Source: M3007 sp043764095 (lineage in GTDB: Bacteria > Bacteroidota > Bacteroidia > Chitinophagales > Saprospiraceae). From it: a DNA stretch of 64,000 nucleotides. Below the pieces are notes generated by a model. It worked only from the letters and a program-made list of their open reading frames with translations, did not search any database and had not been told where the DNA came from. The stretch lies in NCBI GenBank assembly GCA_043764095.1, contig JAYUKX010000016.1, positions 7,728 to 71,727 of the forward strand, in the 5' to 3' direction. The position numbers were made by a program, and so were the translations under genes. The stretch's first letter is position 1. Each line of letters begins with the position of its first letter. Of this stretch, positions 8,901 to 16,813 are shown one piece after another.

Positions 8901-10220
8901 CTAATTACCAAAAATTTCCGCCAATTTAGCACCAAGTGCTTCGCCGCGCAAATTACGAACAATCAATTTACCTTCGCGGTCCAACAAAAGTGTTTGCGGG
9001 ATAGAGGTAACAGAATAGGTCGCCGCGTGATCGCTTTGCCAACCTTTGAGGTCACTTACATGGTGCCAGGGAAGCATATCATCTTGTATCGCCTTGCGCC
9101 ATGCAGCGGCATCTCGGTCAAGGCTCACGCCTAGTATATCAAAACCTTGGTCTTTGTATTTAGCATATAGCGCACGTACCGCTGGATTTTCGCGACGGCA
9201 AGGGCCGCACCAACTGGCCCAGAAATCCACCAATACCACTTTGCCGCGCAATTTGGATAAAGCATAAGTACTGCTATCGGGAGTCATTCCTGCAATATCA
9301 GGTGCAACCATACCAGGTGTGGAAGTGCCTGCTTTTGCCAGTTCAAACTCCAGCGCGGCCGTTTCACCGTAATTAACATTGCGGTACTTGTCAACGTATT
9401 TTTTAGAAAAATAGGAGAATGGTCCACCTACTTGACGCTGTTGGTAGCCTTTAACTAATCCACCCAAAGCGAGGCGGTACGCTCCCGAATTTTCAGGAAT
9501 ACGTTTCAGTTGTGCATCTGCCCATTCAATAGTCATGGCTTCGGTAGTCATGCTTGCCATGCGTGTTGCGTAAGCAGAAAATGCATAAAATACTTCTGGG
9601 AGATTATCATATCCGCGGTCATTGGCAAAATCAACTTGATTGAACCAATTTAAGCCATAATATTCTGATTCGCGGCCCACATCTTTACCTTGAAAATAAG
9701 GAGGCATTAGGATATTAGCCGAGCGCCAAAGGAAGGATTTGGCATTTTTTAAAGAGTCAATATAGTCTTTACGTTTTTTTACGCCCATTGGATCGTTCCA
9801 GTTACCATTTTGGTAAGCGGAAGTAACTTTCGTGATACGCTCTAATTCTGCGTTATGAACAGAGCCCATTGCGCGCGCGCGCTCAATAAATTGTGCATTG
9901 GCCCAGAGTTTTACTTCTGGTTCTTCCCCTAAAACTACACGCGCCAAATTATTGTCGGTAAACCCAATTCCATACGTTTTTGGGGCACTTTTGGCTACCA
10001 AAAACGTATAAGTACCATCTTGAGCGCGACCAGCAGATCCAATTACCTTGGCTCCAAAGCCAACATACTGGTAAAGATGTAAACTATCAGTAGGTGCTGG
10101 TGGATCTGTGATATTGCAAATTAGGCGCACTTGCTTAGGGTTAGCAGGTTGTGCGCTGAGTGTAATGCCTGCCATGCAAAAAAATGCGAGCAGGAGGAGT
10201 GTGGACTGAAATTTATACAT
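8901..10220 (-). CDS. Secreted TlpA-like thioredoxin-domain protein
   Basis: 439 residues: signal peptide (LLLAFFCMAGITLSA), an N-terminal beta-rich domain resembling DUF4369, a helical middle, and a C-terminal TlpA/AhpC-like thioredoxin domain with VDFWASWCGPCRRENP (about 325-340). The WCGPC active site makes and breaks disulfides outside the cytoplasm. In Bacteroidota such proteins are common and their partners mostly unknown. The cis-proline region is SIPQTLLLDREG. The gene is monocistronic, with repeat elements on both sides. Confidence 0.85.
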   Translation of the reverse strand: MYKFQSTLLLLAFFCMAGITLSAQPANPKQVRLICNITDPPAPTDSLHLYQYVGFGAKVIGSAGRAQDGTYTFLVAKSAPKTYGIGFTDNNLARVVLGEEPEVKLWANAQFIERARAMGSVHNAELERITKVTSAYQNGNWNDPMGVKKRKDYIDSLKNAKSFLWRSANILMPPYFQGKDVGRESEYYGLNWFNQVDFANDRGYDNLPEVFYAFSAYATRMASMTTEAMTIEWADAQLKRIPENSGAYRLALGGLVKGYQQRQVGGPFSYFSKKYVDKYRNVNYGETAALEFELAKAGTSTPGMVAPDIAGMTPDSSTYALSKLRGKVVLVDFWASWCGPCRRENPAVRALYAKYKDQGFDILGVSLDRDAAAWRKAIQDDMLPWHHVSDLKGWQSDHAATYSVTSIPQTLLLDREGKLIVRNLRGEALGAKLAEIFGN

Positions 10221-10333
10221 AGTCGAGTATTGTATTATTTTAGTGATGATGGATGAACAATGGTTGAGCGGTAAAGCGAGGATAATCGCTTTCTATTAGG
10301 CTTGAGGATGCTCTATTTTCTTTGTTTATTTAT

Positions 10334-10499
10334 CGTAAGGAATGAGATTCAAATAAAGGTACAGATTTGGCGGCTTCATTTTGCCCCTCTCTTCGTTATT
10401 CATCGGTTATTTAGCACTACTAAACGCCCTCTTCATGCCTTGATAGTGACAAAATCATCTCCCCAAATTTGTACCTTTATTTAAATCTCATTCCTAACG
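10334..10499. repeat. Palindromic element with TIR AGGAATGAGATTTAAATAAA, copy 1
   Basis: The arms beginning near 10334 and ending near 10499 are inverted copies over about 35 bp with few changes, including AAATAAAGGTACA. The right half, read on the minus strand, shares about 38 identical bases with the element at 58130-58231. Two copies in one window with the same termini and different interiors fit a small non-autonomous mobile element (MITE-like). No transposase is nearby. Confidence 0.65.
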
Positions 10500-10530
10500 A
10501 CATTCATAGACAAAAAAGAAATGCAAAAGT

Positions 10531-10568
10531 AACGCCCTGAATGCACAGTTGAGTGCGTTCAGGGCGTT
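10531..10568. repeat. Hairpin, 16-bp arms with one mismatch
   Basis: AACGCCCTGAATGCAC (10531-10546) pairs with GTGCGTTCAGGGCGTT (10553-10568). No U-tract follows in either direction strongly enough to call a terminator. It lies in the gap between the TlpA-like gene and the next minus-strand gene, so it may help to end transcription. Confidence 0.5.
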
Positions 10569-10583
10569 AATAAGTACTAAATG

Positions 10584-10696
10584 AGTTTCGACTACGCTCA
10601 ACTACCGAGTTTCGGCTTCGCTCAACTACCGGTTTCGGCTTCGCTCAACTGGTCACTGAGCGAAGCCGAAGTGCCCAGTTGGGCGTAGCCGAAACT
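10584..10696. repeat. Cluster of three direct and two inverted copies of a TTTCGGCTTCGCTCAACT-type repeat
   Basis: Three head-to-tail units of about 22-24 nt (10584, 10608, 10632) are followed by two inverted units (about 10655-10673 and 10676-10696). The inverted units can fold back on the direct ones. The last copy reaches the stop codon of the gene ending at 10695. The core TTCGACTACGCTCA also occurs inside araB at 29947-29960, so this is a dispersed short repeat. Confidence 0.65.
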
Positions 10697-11138
10697 ATAC
10701 GTATTTTGTCTGATTTTTATCTAAAACAATATCCTTCAGTTCCTTTAAAAAAGCGTATTGCTCAGGCAACACACGTTTAAAGGCATCTTTTACACCGATA
10801 TATGCACCTTTATCAAGGTCGGGTACTAAATTTTTCAAATGTTGTTTTGCCTTTTCCTTTGCCACACGATAATCTTCGTACATAAGTGCGCGTAAAGAAG
10901 GAATTTCGTGCCAATCGGCTTCAATGGCAATGGCTTTGCGTTCGCATCCATCCTTACAAGTATAGGATTCTAGTTCAATACCACCTGTTGCTGCCATTAA
11001 TTGATCCGATAATCCAACAGAAGGCACGGCGGAATTGTCCAAACCAGCATGTTCGCTAGAAGGATTAACCAAATACACCTCAAGACCTTGGTCTCGTACC
11101 CTGTAAATTATGACATCGTGTTGTTCGTTTACTGGCAT
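10695..11138 (-). CDS. Hypothetical protein with a Nudix-like N-terminal strand
   Basis: 147 residues. The opening VIIYRVRDQGLEVYLVNPSSEHAG resembles the first strands of Nudix hydrolases, but I see no Nudix box (GX5EX7REUXEEXGU), so catalytic activity is not supported. A CKDGC pair near residue 62-66 and the helical C-terminus (YAFLKELKDIVLDKNQ) are the other visible traits. It may be a degenerate Nudix fold or an unrelated small cytoplasmic protein. The stop codon touches the repeat cluster 10584-10696. Confidence 0.55.
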   Translation of the reverse strand: MPVNEQHDVIIYRVRDQGLEVYLVNPSSEHAGLDNSAVPSVGLSDQLMAATGGIELESYTCKDGCERKAIAIEADWHEIPSLRALMYEDYRVAKEKAKQHLKNLVPDLDKGAYIGVKDAFKRVLPEQYAFLKELKDIVLDKNQTKYV

Positions 11139-11285
11139 ATAATGAAAAAGATGGAAAAAACGATTTGTACTTTAGTATTTGATAATAGTATTGGCATAAA
11201 CTTAGCAAGTAAACAGCAAAAATGCTGTTTGGTTGCGTGGGTGTAAAGGTATTAACAATTTCCACCTTGACGGTAATAAAAGTTT

Positions 11286-11744
11286 TTATCGTTTATAATT
11301 TGTTTCATACACTGCTATCCAGGAGTCCATCGTGATTTTTTGCATCAATAGGCCAATCAATTCCAGTGGAATATCACCAGTTTTTTTGAAACGAATACAA
11401 CTTTTGCCCATATCTAGTTTTGCTTTACTGTGCTTGGGGAACTCAGTTACAAACCAATCTAATAATTCAGGAATGGCATAAATACCCATGTGGTAGAGCG
11501 CAATAAAATTCTTTTGCGCAGCAATAGCAACAAAGGGCAACGGCAATTTTGGATCACAATGGTAACCTGCCGGGTACAATCTATGCGGTACGACATAACC
11601 AATCATACCGTACGACATCGCTTCCTCAAAGCCATCGGGTAAATTGCCCAAGACTGTTTCGCGTAATTGTTCAAAAGCAGCACGACGATTATCATCTTCG
11701 ATGTCGTGTATATAGGCTAATGGAGTGGCGGCATTACTTGTCAT
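11286..11744 (-). CDS. DUF1801-family (YdhG-like) protein
   Basis: 152 residues with the DUF1801 pattern: YIHDIEDDNRRAAFEQLRETV, the EAMSYGMIGY motif and the C-terminal KSCIRFKKTGDIPLELIGLLM. The fold is a small alpha/beta domain related to the iron-chaperone-like YdhG/frataxin-type proteins; function is not established. It starts 13 nt after the stop of the AlkB-like gene in transcription terms, on the same strand, and may be cotranscribed with it. Confidence 0.75.
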   Translation of the reverse strand: MTSNAATPLAYIHDIEDDNRRAAFEQLRETVLGNLPDGFEEAMSYGMIGYVVPHRLYPAGYHCDPKLPLPFVAIAAQKNFIALYHMGIYAIPELLDWFVTEFPKHSKAKLDMGKSCIRFKKTGDIPLELIGLLMQKITMDSWIAVYETNYKR

Positions 11745-11757
11745 AACTGGATAACAT

Positions 11758-12813
11758 TTATTGAATGACTAATTTTGAACGGGCTTCTTCTACTCTTTTG
11801 TTCATCAAGCCAAACCAGAGCGGCGGCACAAGCGAGGTGAGCATACTACCCGGATAACCCAATGGCAACTGAGGACTTTCGTCCATGTGGCGGAGTACTT
11901 GGTATTTACGGGTGGCTTTGTAGTGGTGATCGCTGTGCCTAGTAAGTTCGTATAGAAAGATACGACCCAATTCGTGGTTGCTATTCCAAGAATGTATGGG
12001 CAATACAGGCTCGGGCCTACCAGAAGGCAATAACCGACGATACAACCCATAATGCTCAATATAATTGACAGTTTCCAATAATAATACCCCAACTAAGGCA
12101 CATGCTAATGCAAAAATTAATGGTTTTGTACCAAAATACAAGCCAATAGCCGCAACCCATCCTAATTGTAGCACTTGATACACCAACATTTCATTGGACA
12201 AAGACCAAATGGAATGTCCTGTTTTTTGCAAGCGATCTTTTTCTATTTTCCAAGCACTTACCCAACTACCTGTCACCGATTGCCACCAAAAATGATAGAC
12301 ATTTTGGCCCAATCTCGAAGTTGCTGGATCTGCATCGGTGGCTACGTGTTTGTGGTGGCCTTTGTTATGCTCTATAAAAAAGTGCATATACAATTCGGGC
12401 AAAAGCAATATTTTGGATAATAATTGGTGGCCTTTATCCATTCGATGACCCAACTCATGCGCCACATTGATACCATTGGTACCCAGCACCGTCCCTACGC
12501 TTAAAACGAGGCCAATTACCTCAAAAAATGCCATTTCACGCTGCGCAACGGTATATAGAGCATACAGAATAGCCACATAAACCAATGGGACATTGATATA
12601 GAGCAAATAATTGAACCATTTTCGGCTATTTTGTTCCGTTTCTGCCTCATCGGTATAATTTTCGGTGGATTTAGGCAACACAGCCTCCACCAAAGGTAAT
12701 ATACCAAAAACAAGGACAACGGTGCACCATGCCCAGGTACCGCCTTTATATATGGCCCAAAATGCAGACGCAGGAACCAAATATGCGGCTAAATATTTTA
12801 AGTCTTTTATCAT
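11758..12813 (-). CDS. alkB: AlkB-type membrane di-iron hydroxylase (alkane 1-monooxygenase family)
   Basis: 351 residues with several membrane helices and the histidine boxes of the integral-membrane fatty acid hydroxylase/AlkB family: HELGH (119-123), EHNKGHHKH (148-156), a single H254 in YIEHYGL, and RHSDHH (292-297). These ligate the di-iron centre that hydroxylates a terminal methyl group using O2 and two electrons. The substrate may be an alkane, a fatty acid or another lipid chain; sequence alone does not tell. Divergent from it, 113 nt away, is a flavin/2Fe-2S reductase that could supply the electrons. Confidence 0.85.
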   Translation of the reverse strand: MIKDLKYLAAYLVPASAFWAIYKGGTWAWCTVVLVFGILPLVEAVLPKSTENYTDEAETEQNSRKWFNYLLYINVPLVYVAILYALYTVAQREMAFFEVIGLVLSVGTVLGTNGINVAHELGHRMDKGHQLLSKILLLPELYMHFFIEHNKGHHKHVATDADPATSRLGQNVYHFWWQSVTGSWVSAWKIEKDRLQKTGHSIWSLSNEMLVYQVLQLGWVAAIGLYFGTKPLIFALACALVGVLLLETVNYIEHYGLYRRLLPSGRPEPVLPIHSWNSNHELGRIFLYELTRHSDHHYKATRKYQVLRHMDESPQLPLGYPGSMLTSLVPPLWFGLMNKRVEEARSKLVIQ

Positions 12814-12875
12814 AAGTTTTTATTTCTTTCGCAACTAGATTCAACTAAAAGATACAATGGATTGTTAGAGCAGTT

Positions 12876-12883
12876 TACTTTTG
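12876..12883 (+). promoter_or_regulatory. -7 box TACTTTTG ahead of the reductase gene
   Basis: TACTTTTG fits TAnnTTTG and lies 43 nt before the ATG at 12927. No clear -33 partner is visible. The 113-nt divergent region must also hold the promoter of the alkB-like gene. Confidence 0.4.
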
Positions 12884-12926
12884 CACAAAATTAAACATAT
12901 CGGTACATCCGATACTCCTTTTCACG

Positions 12927-14039
12927 ATGCAATTTTACAGCTTATTTATAAATTCCAAGCAACAAGAGACGCAAGATACAGTTACCTTGGAATTTGCCAT
13001 TCCTTCTGAACTGCAAGATACGTTTCTTTCTTATAAGCAGGGACAATATATCACCATCAAAGCCACGGTAAAAGGGCAGGAACTGCGCCGCTCGTACTCC
13101 ATGAGTAGCAGCCCGCTCGAAAAACGTTTGGCTATTACTGTAAAAAAAGTTCAAAATGGCGCAGTTTCGACCTGGTTACACGATACCGTACAACAAGGCG
13201 ACCAACTAGAAGTGTCTGCCCCCGACGGTCGGTTTTTTGTACCACTCAACGCCGACAAACGCCGTACCTATTATATTTTTGGAGCAGGTAGTGGGATTAC
13301 ACCTTTGGCTTCGATTGTAAAAACGACTTTGGAGCAGGAGCCAATGAGTACTATTTTTATGCTCTATGGTAGTCGCAATGAAGAGCAGATTATTTTCCGC
13401 GATGAATTGGATAAACTGAGTGAACGATATGTTGGTCAATTATTTGTAGAACATATTCTGAGCCAACCTAAAAAAGAAGGCGGCGGCGGCTTGATGGGGC
13501 TGTTCAAAAAATCATCGTCTAATTGGAAAGGTAAAAAAGGACGTGTCGATGCCCATACTGTTGAGCAATATTTAGAAGAAAATATGCCACATGGCCCAGA
13601 AGCGGATTGTGTTTATTTTGTGTGTGGCCCTGGCGACATGGCCGAAAAAGTAGAAAAAGCCATCGCAGCACGTGGTATCCCAACGAAACAAATCCACACG
13701 GAACGGTTCTTAAATGCGACCCATGTACCAGGTAGCGAGCCAGCCAATCCTGTTCCCGGCGGTGGAGCACACCTAGTGGTACACCTCAAAGGCCAACGTA
13801 TCGAAACAGTTGTTCCTGCTGGCCAAACCATTCTCGATGTGATGGTACGCGAAAAATACGATGTACCTTATTCTTGTACAGCCGGGGCTTGTTCTACTTG
13901 TATGGCCAAAGTGCTCAACGGAAAAGTAGCTATGGATGCCTGTTATGCGCTGGATGATGATGAAGTAAAGGCAGGTTATTGCCTTACTTGTCAGGCAAAA
14001 CCAGACTCAGGGACTGTTGAGATTACTTATGATATGTAA
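12927..14039 (+). CDS. PaaE-like ferredoxin/flavodoxin reductase with C-terminal 2Fe-2S domain
   Basis: 370 residues in three parts: an FAD-binding barrel with RRSYSMSS (54-61), an NAD(P)-binding domain with FGAGSGITPLASI (near 113-126) and a final VCGPGDM, and a plant-type ferredoxin domain with cysteines at 317, 322, 325 and 355 (C-x4-C-x2-C-x29-C). This is the layout of PaaE/PaaK, the phenylacetyl-CoA oxygenase reductase, and of other oxygenase reductases. It passes electrons from NAD(P)H through FAD to the iron-sulfur cluster and on to an oxygenase. No paaABCD genes lie here; the divergent AlkB-type hydroxylase is the obvious candidate partner. A glycine/lysine-rich insert (KKEGGGGLMGLFKK) lies near 190. 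Confidence 0.85.
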   Translation: MQFYSLFINSKQQETQDTVTLEFAIPSELQDTFLSYKQGQYITIKATVKGQELRRSYSMSSSPLEKRLAITVKKVQNGAVSTWLHDTVQQGDQLEVSAPDGRFFVPLNADKRRTYYIFGAGSGITPLASIVKTTLEQEPMSTIFMLYGSRNEEQIIFRDELDKLSERYVGQLFVEHILSQPKKEGGGGLMGLFKKSSSNWKGKKGRVDAHTVEQYLEENMPHGPEADCVYFVCGPGDMAEKVEKAIAARGIPTKQIHTERFLNATHVPGSEPANPVPGGGAHLVVHLKGQRIETVVPAGQTILDVMVREKYDVPYSCTAGACSTCMAKVLNGKVAMDACYALDDDEVKAGYCLTCQAKPDSGTVEITYDM

Positions 14040-14125
14040 ATTGGCGGTTATAACTAACGCATTGGTTCGTTTTTTGAATGAAATGATGTAGATTGTTTAT
14101 CCATTTTTTATTTTATAGCATACTT

Positions 14126-14175
14126 AAAGGAGGATTTATGTGCCAAAGAGGGCATGTAAATCCTCCTTTTTTTAT
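14126..14175 (+). terminator. Rho-independent terminator after the reductase gene
   Basis: Arms 14126-14144 and 14151-14169 (AAAGGAGGATTT / AAATCCTCCTTT plus more) form a strong stem with a 6-nt loop, followed by a run of T. Confidence 0.8.
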
Positions 14176-14319
14176 CCTTTTTTTTGGTAAAATAGCCAAT
14201 TTAATATCGCTTTTATCGTAAAAAAACACCATTCTGCCGACCTTTTCTCTTGGAGTGTCGAGCGGTGCAACCAACGGATTACTTACATCCCGAATGTTGC
14301 ACTAACAAAAAAACAACAA

Positions 14320-14898
14320 ATGACATCACTCATTGACACATGGCAACACTTAAGTTGCGCTGAACAAATATTTAGTGCTATTGGATTGATTTCCAATCTT
14401 TTATTTGTACTCTATTTATTGCTTTCTTTCTTTATCGGCGGCGATCATGCCGAATTATCCGACGGTTTTGCAGGCGATGCTTTATTGCCCATTCTTAGTA
14501 TTCGTGGCTTTTTGGCTTTTGGTATGTTTATGGGATGGACTGCGCTGGCTGCGTTGAGGGCTGGGCTGGGTACACCTTTATCTACTTTAATCGGTATTGG
14601 CGTTGGATGGCTAACGGCATGGCTCGTTTGGCGGATGCTCCGTTGGATATTGAGGTGGCAATCTTCTGGTACTATGGACTTGCATAATGCGATTGGACTG
14701 ATCGGACAGGTGTATATTCCGATTCCGATAGCTGGTCAGGGTGCTGGTAAGATCACGATTGAGGTGCAAGGCGCACTACGTGAGTTGGATGCAGTTTCTT
14801 TTGATAACATGATACCTACTCGGCAATCGGTGGTGGTGGTGGATTTTGATGCGGCGCATCATGTGCTTGTTGTGAGGGCTGTGGGGGCTGGAGAATGA
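14320..14898 (+). CDS. NfeD-like membrane protein, partner of the flotillin
   Basis: 192 residues. Two to three membrane helices (ISNLLFVLYLLLSFFIG; FLAFGMFMGWTALAALRAGL; STLIGIGVGWLTAWLVWRML) are followed by a C-terminal OB-fold-like domain (about 122-190: NAIGLIGQVYIPIPIAGQGAGKITI). That is the short NfeD type, which in many bacteria is encoded directly ahead of a flotillin and works with it in membrane microdomains. The flotillin gene follows 136 nt downstream in the same direction. The gap between them carries a small repeat with a terminator-like hairpin. Confidence 0.75.
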   Translation: MTSLIDTWQHLSCAEQIFSAIGLISNLLFVLYLLLSFFIGGDHAELSDGFAGDALLPILSIRGFLAFGMFMGWTALAALRAGLGTPLSTLIGIGVGWLTAWLVWRMLRWILRWQSSGTMDLHNAIGLIGQVYIPIPIAGQGAGKITIEVQGALRELDAVSFDNMIPTRQSVVVVDFDAAHHVLVVRAVGAGE

Positions 14899-14939
14899 TG
14901 TTTTTGCGATATTTTTTACGATATTTCACACGTTACGTA

Positions 14940-14990
14940 TTTACAGGGCGTTGCCCTGAGCTGGATGTGACGCCCCTTTGGGGCTTTTTA
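14940..14990 (+). repeat. Dispersed GGGCGTTGCCC / GCCCC-TTT-GGGGC repeat between nfeD-like and flotillin genes
   Basis: Two small hairpins, GGGCGTTGCCC near 14946-14956 and GCCCCTTTGGGGC at 14972-14984, the second followed by TTTTT. The pair resembles short repeats frequent between Bacteroidota genes. Its position inside a probable two-gene operon could reduce readthrough into the flotillin gene. Confidence 0.5.
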
Positions 14991-15034
14991 AACCAATTAA
15001 TTCAAATTTATTTCATTTTAAACCTTATTATTTT

Positions 15035-16537
15035 ATGACTTCGTTCGTATTTATTCTTATTTCATTGCTGGTATTTTTGATGATATCGGCCAGTATGCTT
15101 ATTTCGCGTTATAAGCGATGTCCTTCTGACAAAATTTTGGTTATTTATGGTAAAACCGGGGCTGGGGAATCGGCCCGATGTATCCACGGTGGTGCTGCAT
15201 TTATATGGCCAATTATTCAGGATTTTGCTTTTCTCGAACTGGTGCCTATTTCTATTGATGTGGATCTCCGAAATGCTTTGAGCAAACAAAATATCCGTGT
15301 CGATGTGCCTTCGCGTTTTACGGTGGGTATTTCTACCGAGCCTGTTGTTATGACCAATGCCGCTGAACGATTATTGGGTTTGGATATCACGGCTATCCGT
15401 ACTATTGCACATGATATTATTGTGGGGCAAATGCGTTTGGTGATCGCTACGATGGATATTGAGGAAATCAATACCGATCGCGATAAATTTTACAGCAATG
15501 TTTCACACCATGTAGAAACGGAATTGAAAAAAATTGGTTTGCGCTTGATCAACGTCAACGTAACCGATATTCATGACGAATCGGGTTATATCCAGGCATT
15601 GGGTAAAGAAGCGGCTGCAAAAGCCATCAATGACGCTCGTATTTCGGTGGCACAAAAAATTCGCGATGGTTCTATCGGTGAGGTGGATGCGCAACGCGAA
15701 ATGCGTATTAAAGTATCTGAAACACAGGCATTAGCCATGATTGGTGAAGCAGAAGCACAACAGATGCAACGGGCAAAATTGGCCAATGCCGAAGCACTCG
15801 CAGCCTCCTCGGAAGCAGATGCGGAACAGATTAGGCGTGTTAGGATTGCCGAAAACAATGCCCGTGCAGTAGAAGGTGAAAACCAATCACGTATCCAAAT
15901 TGCCCGCTCCGAAGCCGAACGCCGCGAAGCCGAGGCTGAATCGCTTCGTATGGCAACCACTGCCGAAAAAGTACAAAACGCAAAAGCATTGGAATTGTCG
16001 TACCGCGCCGAAGAATTAGCCGAATTGGCGCGTGCATCCCGCGAAAAAGCCACTCGTGAAGCCAATGAGATTATTATCGCTCAAATTGAAAAGCAAAAAA
16101 CCGAAATCAACGCCGAAGCACAAGCCGAACAAACCCGCCGTATTGCACGTGGTGAAGCCGATGCGATCTTTATGAAACAAGAAGCAGAAGCACGTGGTAT
16201 GCTCGAAATATTGAGCAAACAAGCAGAAGGTTTCCAAAAAATTGTAGCCTCGGCTGGTGGTAATACCCGCGATGCTGTATTGCTCTTAATCGCTGATCAA
16301 TTGCCAGAATTGATGCGTACACAAGTGGATGCGATCAAAGGGATTAAAATTGATAAAGTGACGGTTTGGGAAGGTGGAAATGGTGGCGAAAGTGGTAGTT
16401 CTACCTCTAATTTTATCTCCGGCCTCTATAAATCTGTTCCGCCATTGAGCGATTTGATGAATATGGCAGGTATGGATTTGCCCAATTATCTTGGCTCCAA
16501 AACGGAAGCAACGGAAGATGCTGAAATTGTGAAGTAA
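15035..16537 (+). CDS. Flotillin-family SPFH membrane scaffold protein
   Basis: 500 residues. One N-terminal membrane helix (FVFILISLLVFLMISASMLIS), then an SPFH/band 7 domain (about 28-210: KILVIYGKTG, GISTEPVVMTNAAERLL), then a long charged coiled coil rich in A/E/R (about 210-400) and a C-terminal region with QIPEL-like ADQLPELMRT. This is the order of flotillin-1/FloA-FloT-type proteins, which oligomerise in the membrane and organise lipid and protein microdomains. The ATG at 15035 is chosen over an upstream TTG at 14978, because the former directly precedes the membrane helix. Partner NfeD-like gene upstream. Confidence 0.85.
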   Translation: MTSFVFILISLLVFLMISASMLISRYKRCPSDKILVIYGKTGAGESARCIHGGAAFIWPIIQDFAFLELVPISIDVDLRNALSKQNIRVDVPSRFTVGISTEPVVMTNAAERLLGLDITAIRTIAHDIIVGQMRLVIATMDIEEINTDRDKFYSNVSHHVETELKKIGLRLINVNVTDIHDESGYIQALGKEAAAKAINDARISVAQKIRDGSIGEVDAQREMRIKVSETQALAMIGEAEAQQMQRAKLANAEALAASSEADAEQIRRVRIAENNARAVEGENQSRIQIARSEAERREAEAESLRMATTAEKVQNAKALELSYRAEELAELARASREKATREANEIIIAQIEKQKTEINAEAQAEQTRRIARGEADAIFMKQEAEARGMLEILSKQAEGFQKIVASAGGNTRDAVLLLIADQLPELMRTQVDAIKGIKIDKVTVWEGGNGGESGSSTSNFISGLYKSVPPLSDLMNMAGMDLPNYLGSKTEATEDAEIVK

Positions 16538-16748
16538 CAATAACCAGATTTGGTTTTATTAACCTGAAAATCAATGATTTATGTTAGATGCGATTGAATA
16601 AAGGCGCACGTTTACATCTACCAACAAGCGACATGTTTTGATTGCAACTGCATAAAATGTTGGTTTTCAGGAAGATAAAATCCATTTAGGTATTCAGTAT
16701 TTTTGGTTAAAAGTTACTAACAATGTGTACATATTTGATGTTCCTTGT

Positions 16749-16756
16749 TACATTTG
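16749..16756 (+). promoter_or_regulatory. -7 box TACATTTG upstream of the M23 peptidase gene
   Basis: TACATTTG fits TAnnTTTG. Transcription would start near 16762, immediately at the small upstream reading frame 16761-16817 whose TGA overlaps the GTG start of the peptidase gene. Confidence 0.4.
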
Positions 16757-16813
16757 CGCCATGTCCCGAACTTTTAATCCCTTTCTTAACACACTAAAGT
16801 TCATACAACGATC

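Noticed and set aside
10545..10553. Single ACAGTTGAG LytTR-like site
   Set aside because: It is a lone site in the loop of a hairpin with no partner 21 bp away, so chance is enough.
15586..16065. 159-codon minus-strand frame, serine/alanine-rich
   Set aside because: Antisense of the coiled-coil part of the flotillin; the composition follows from the repeated A/E/R codons.
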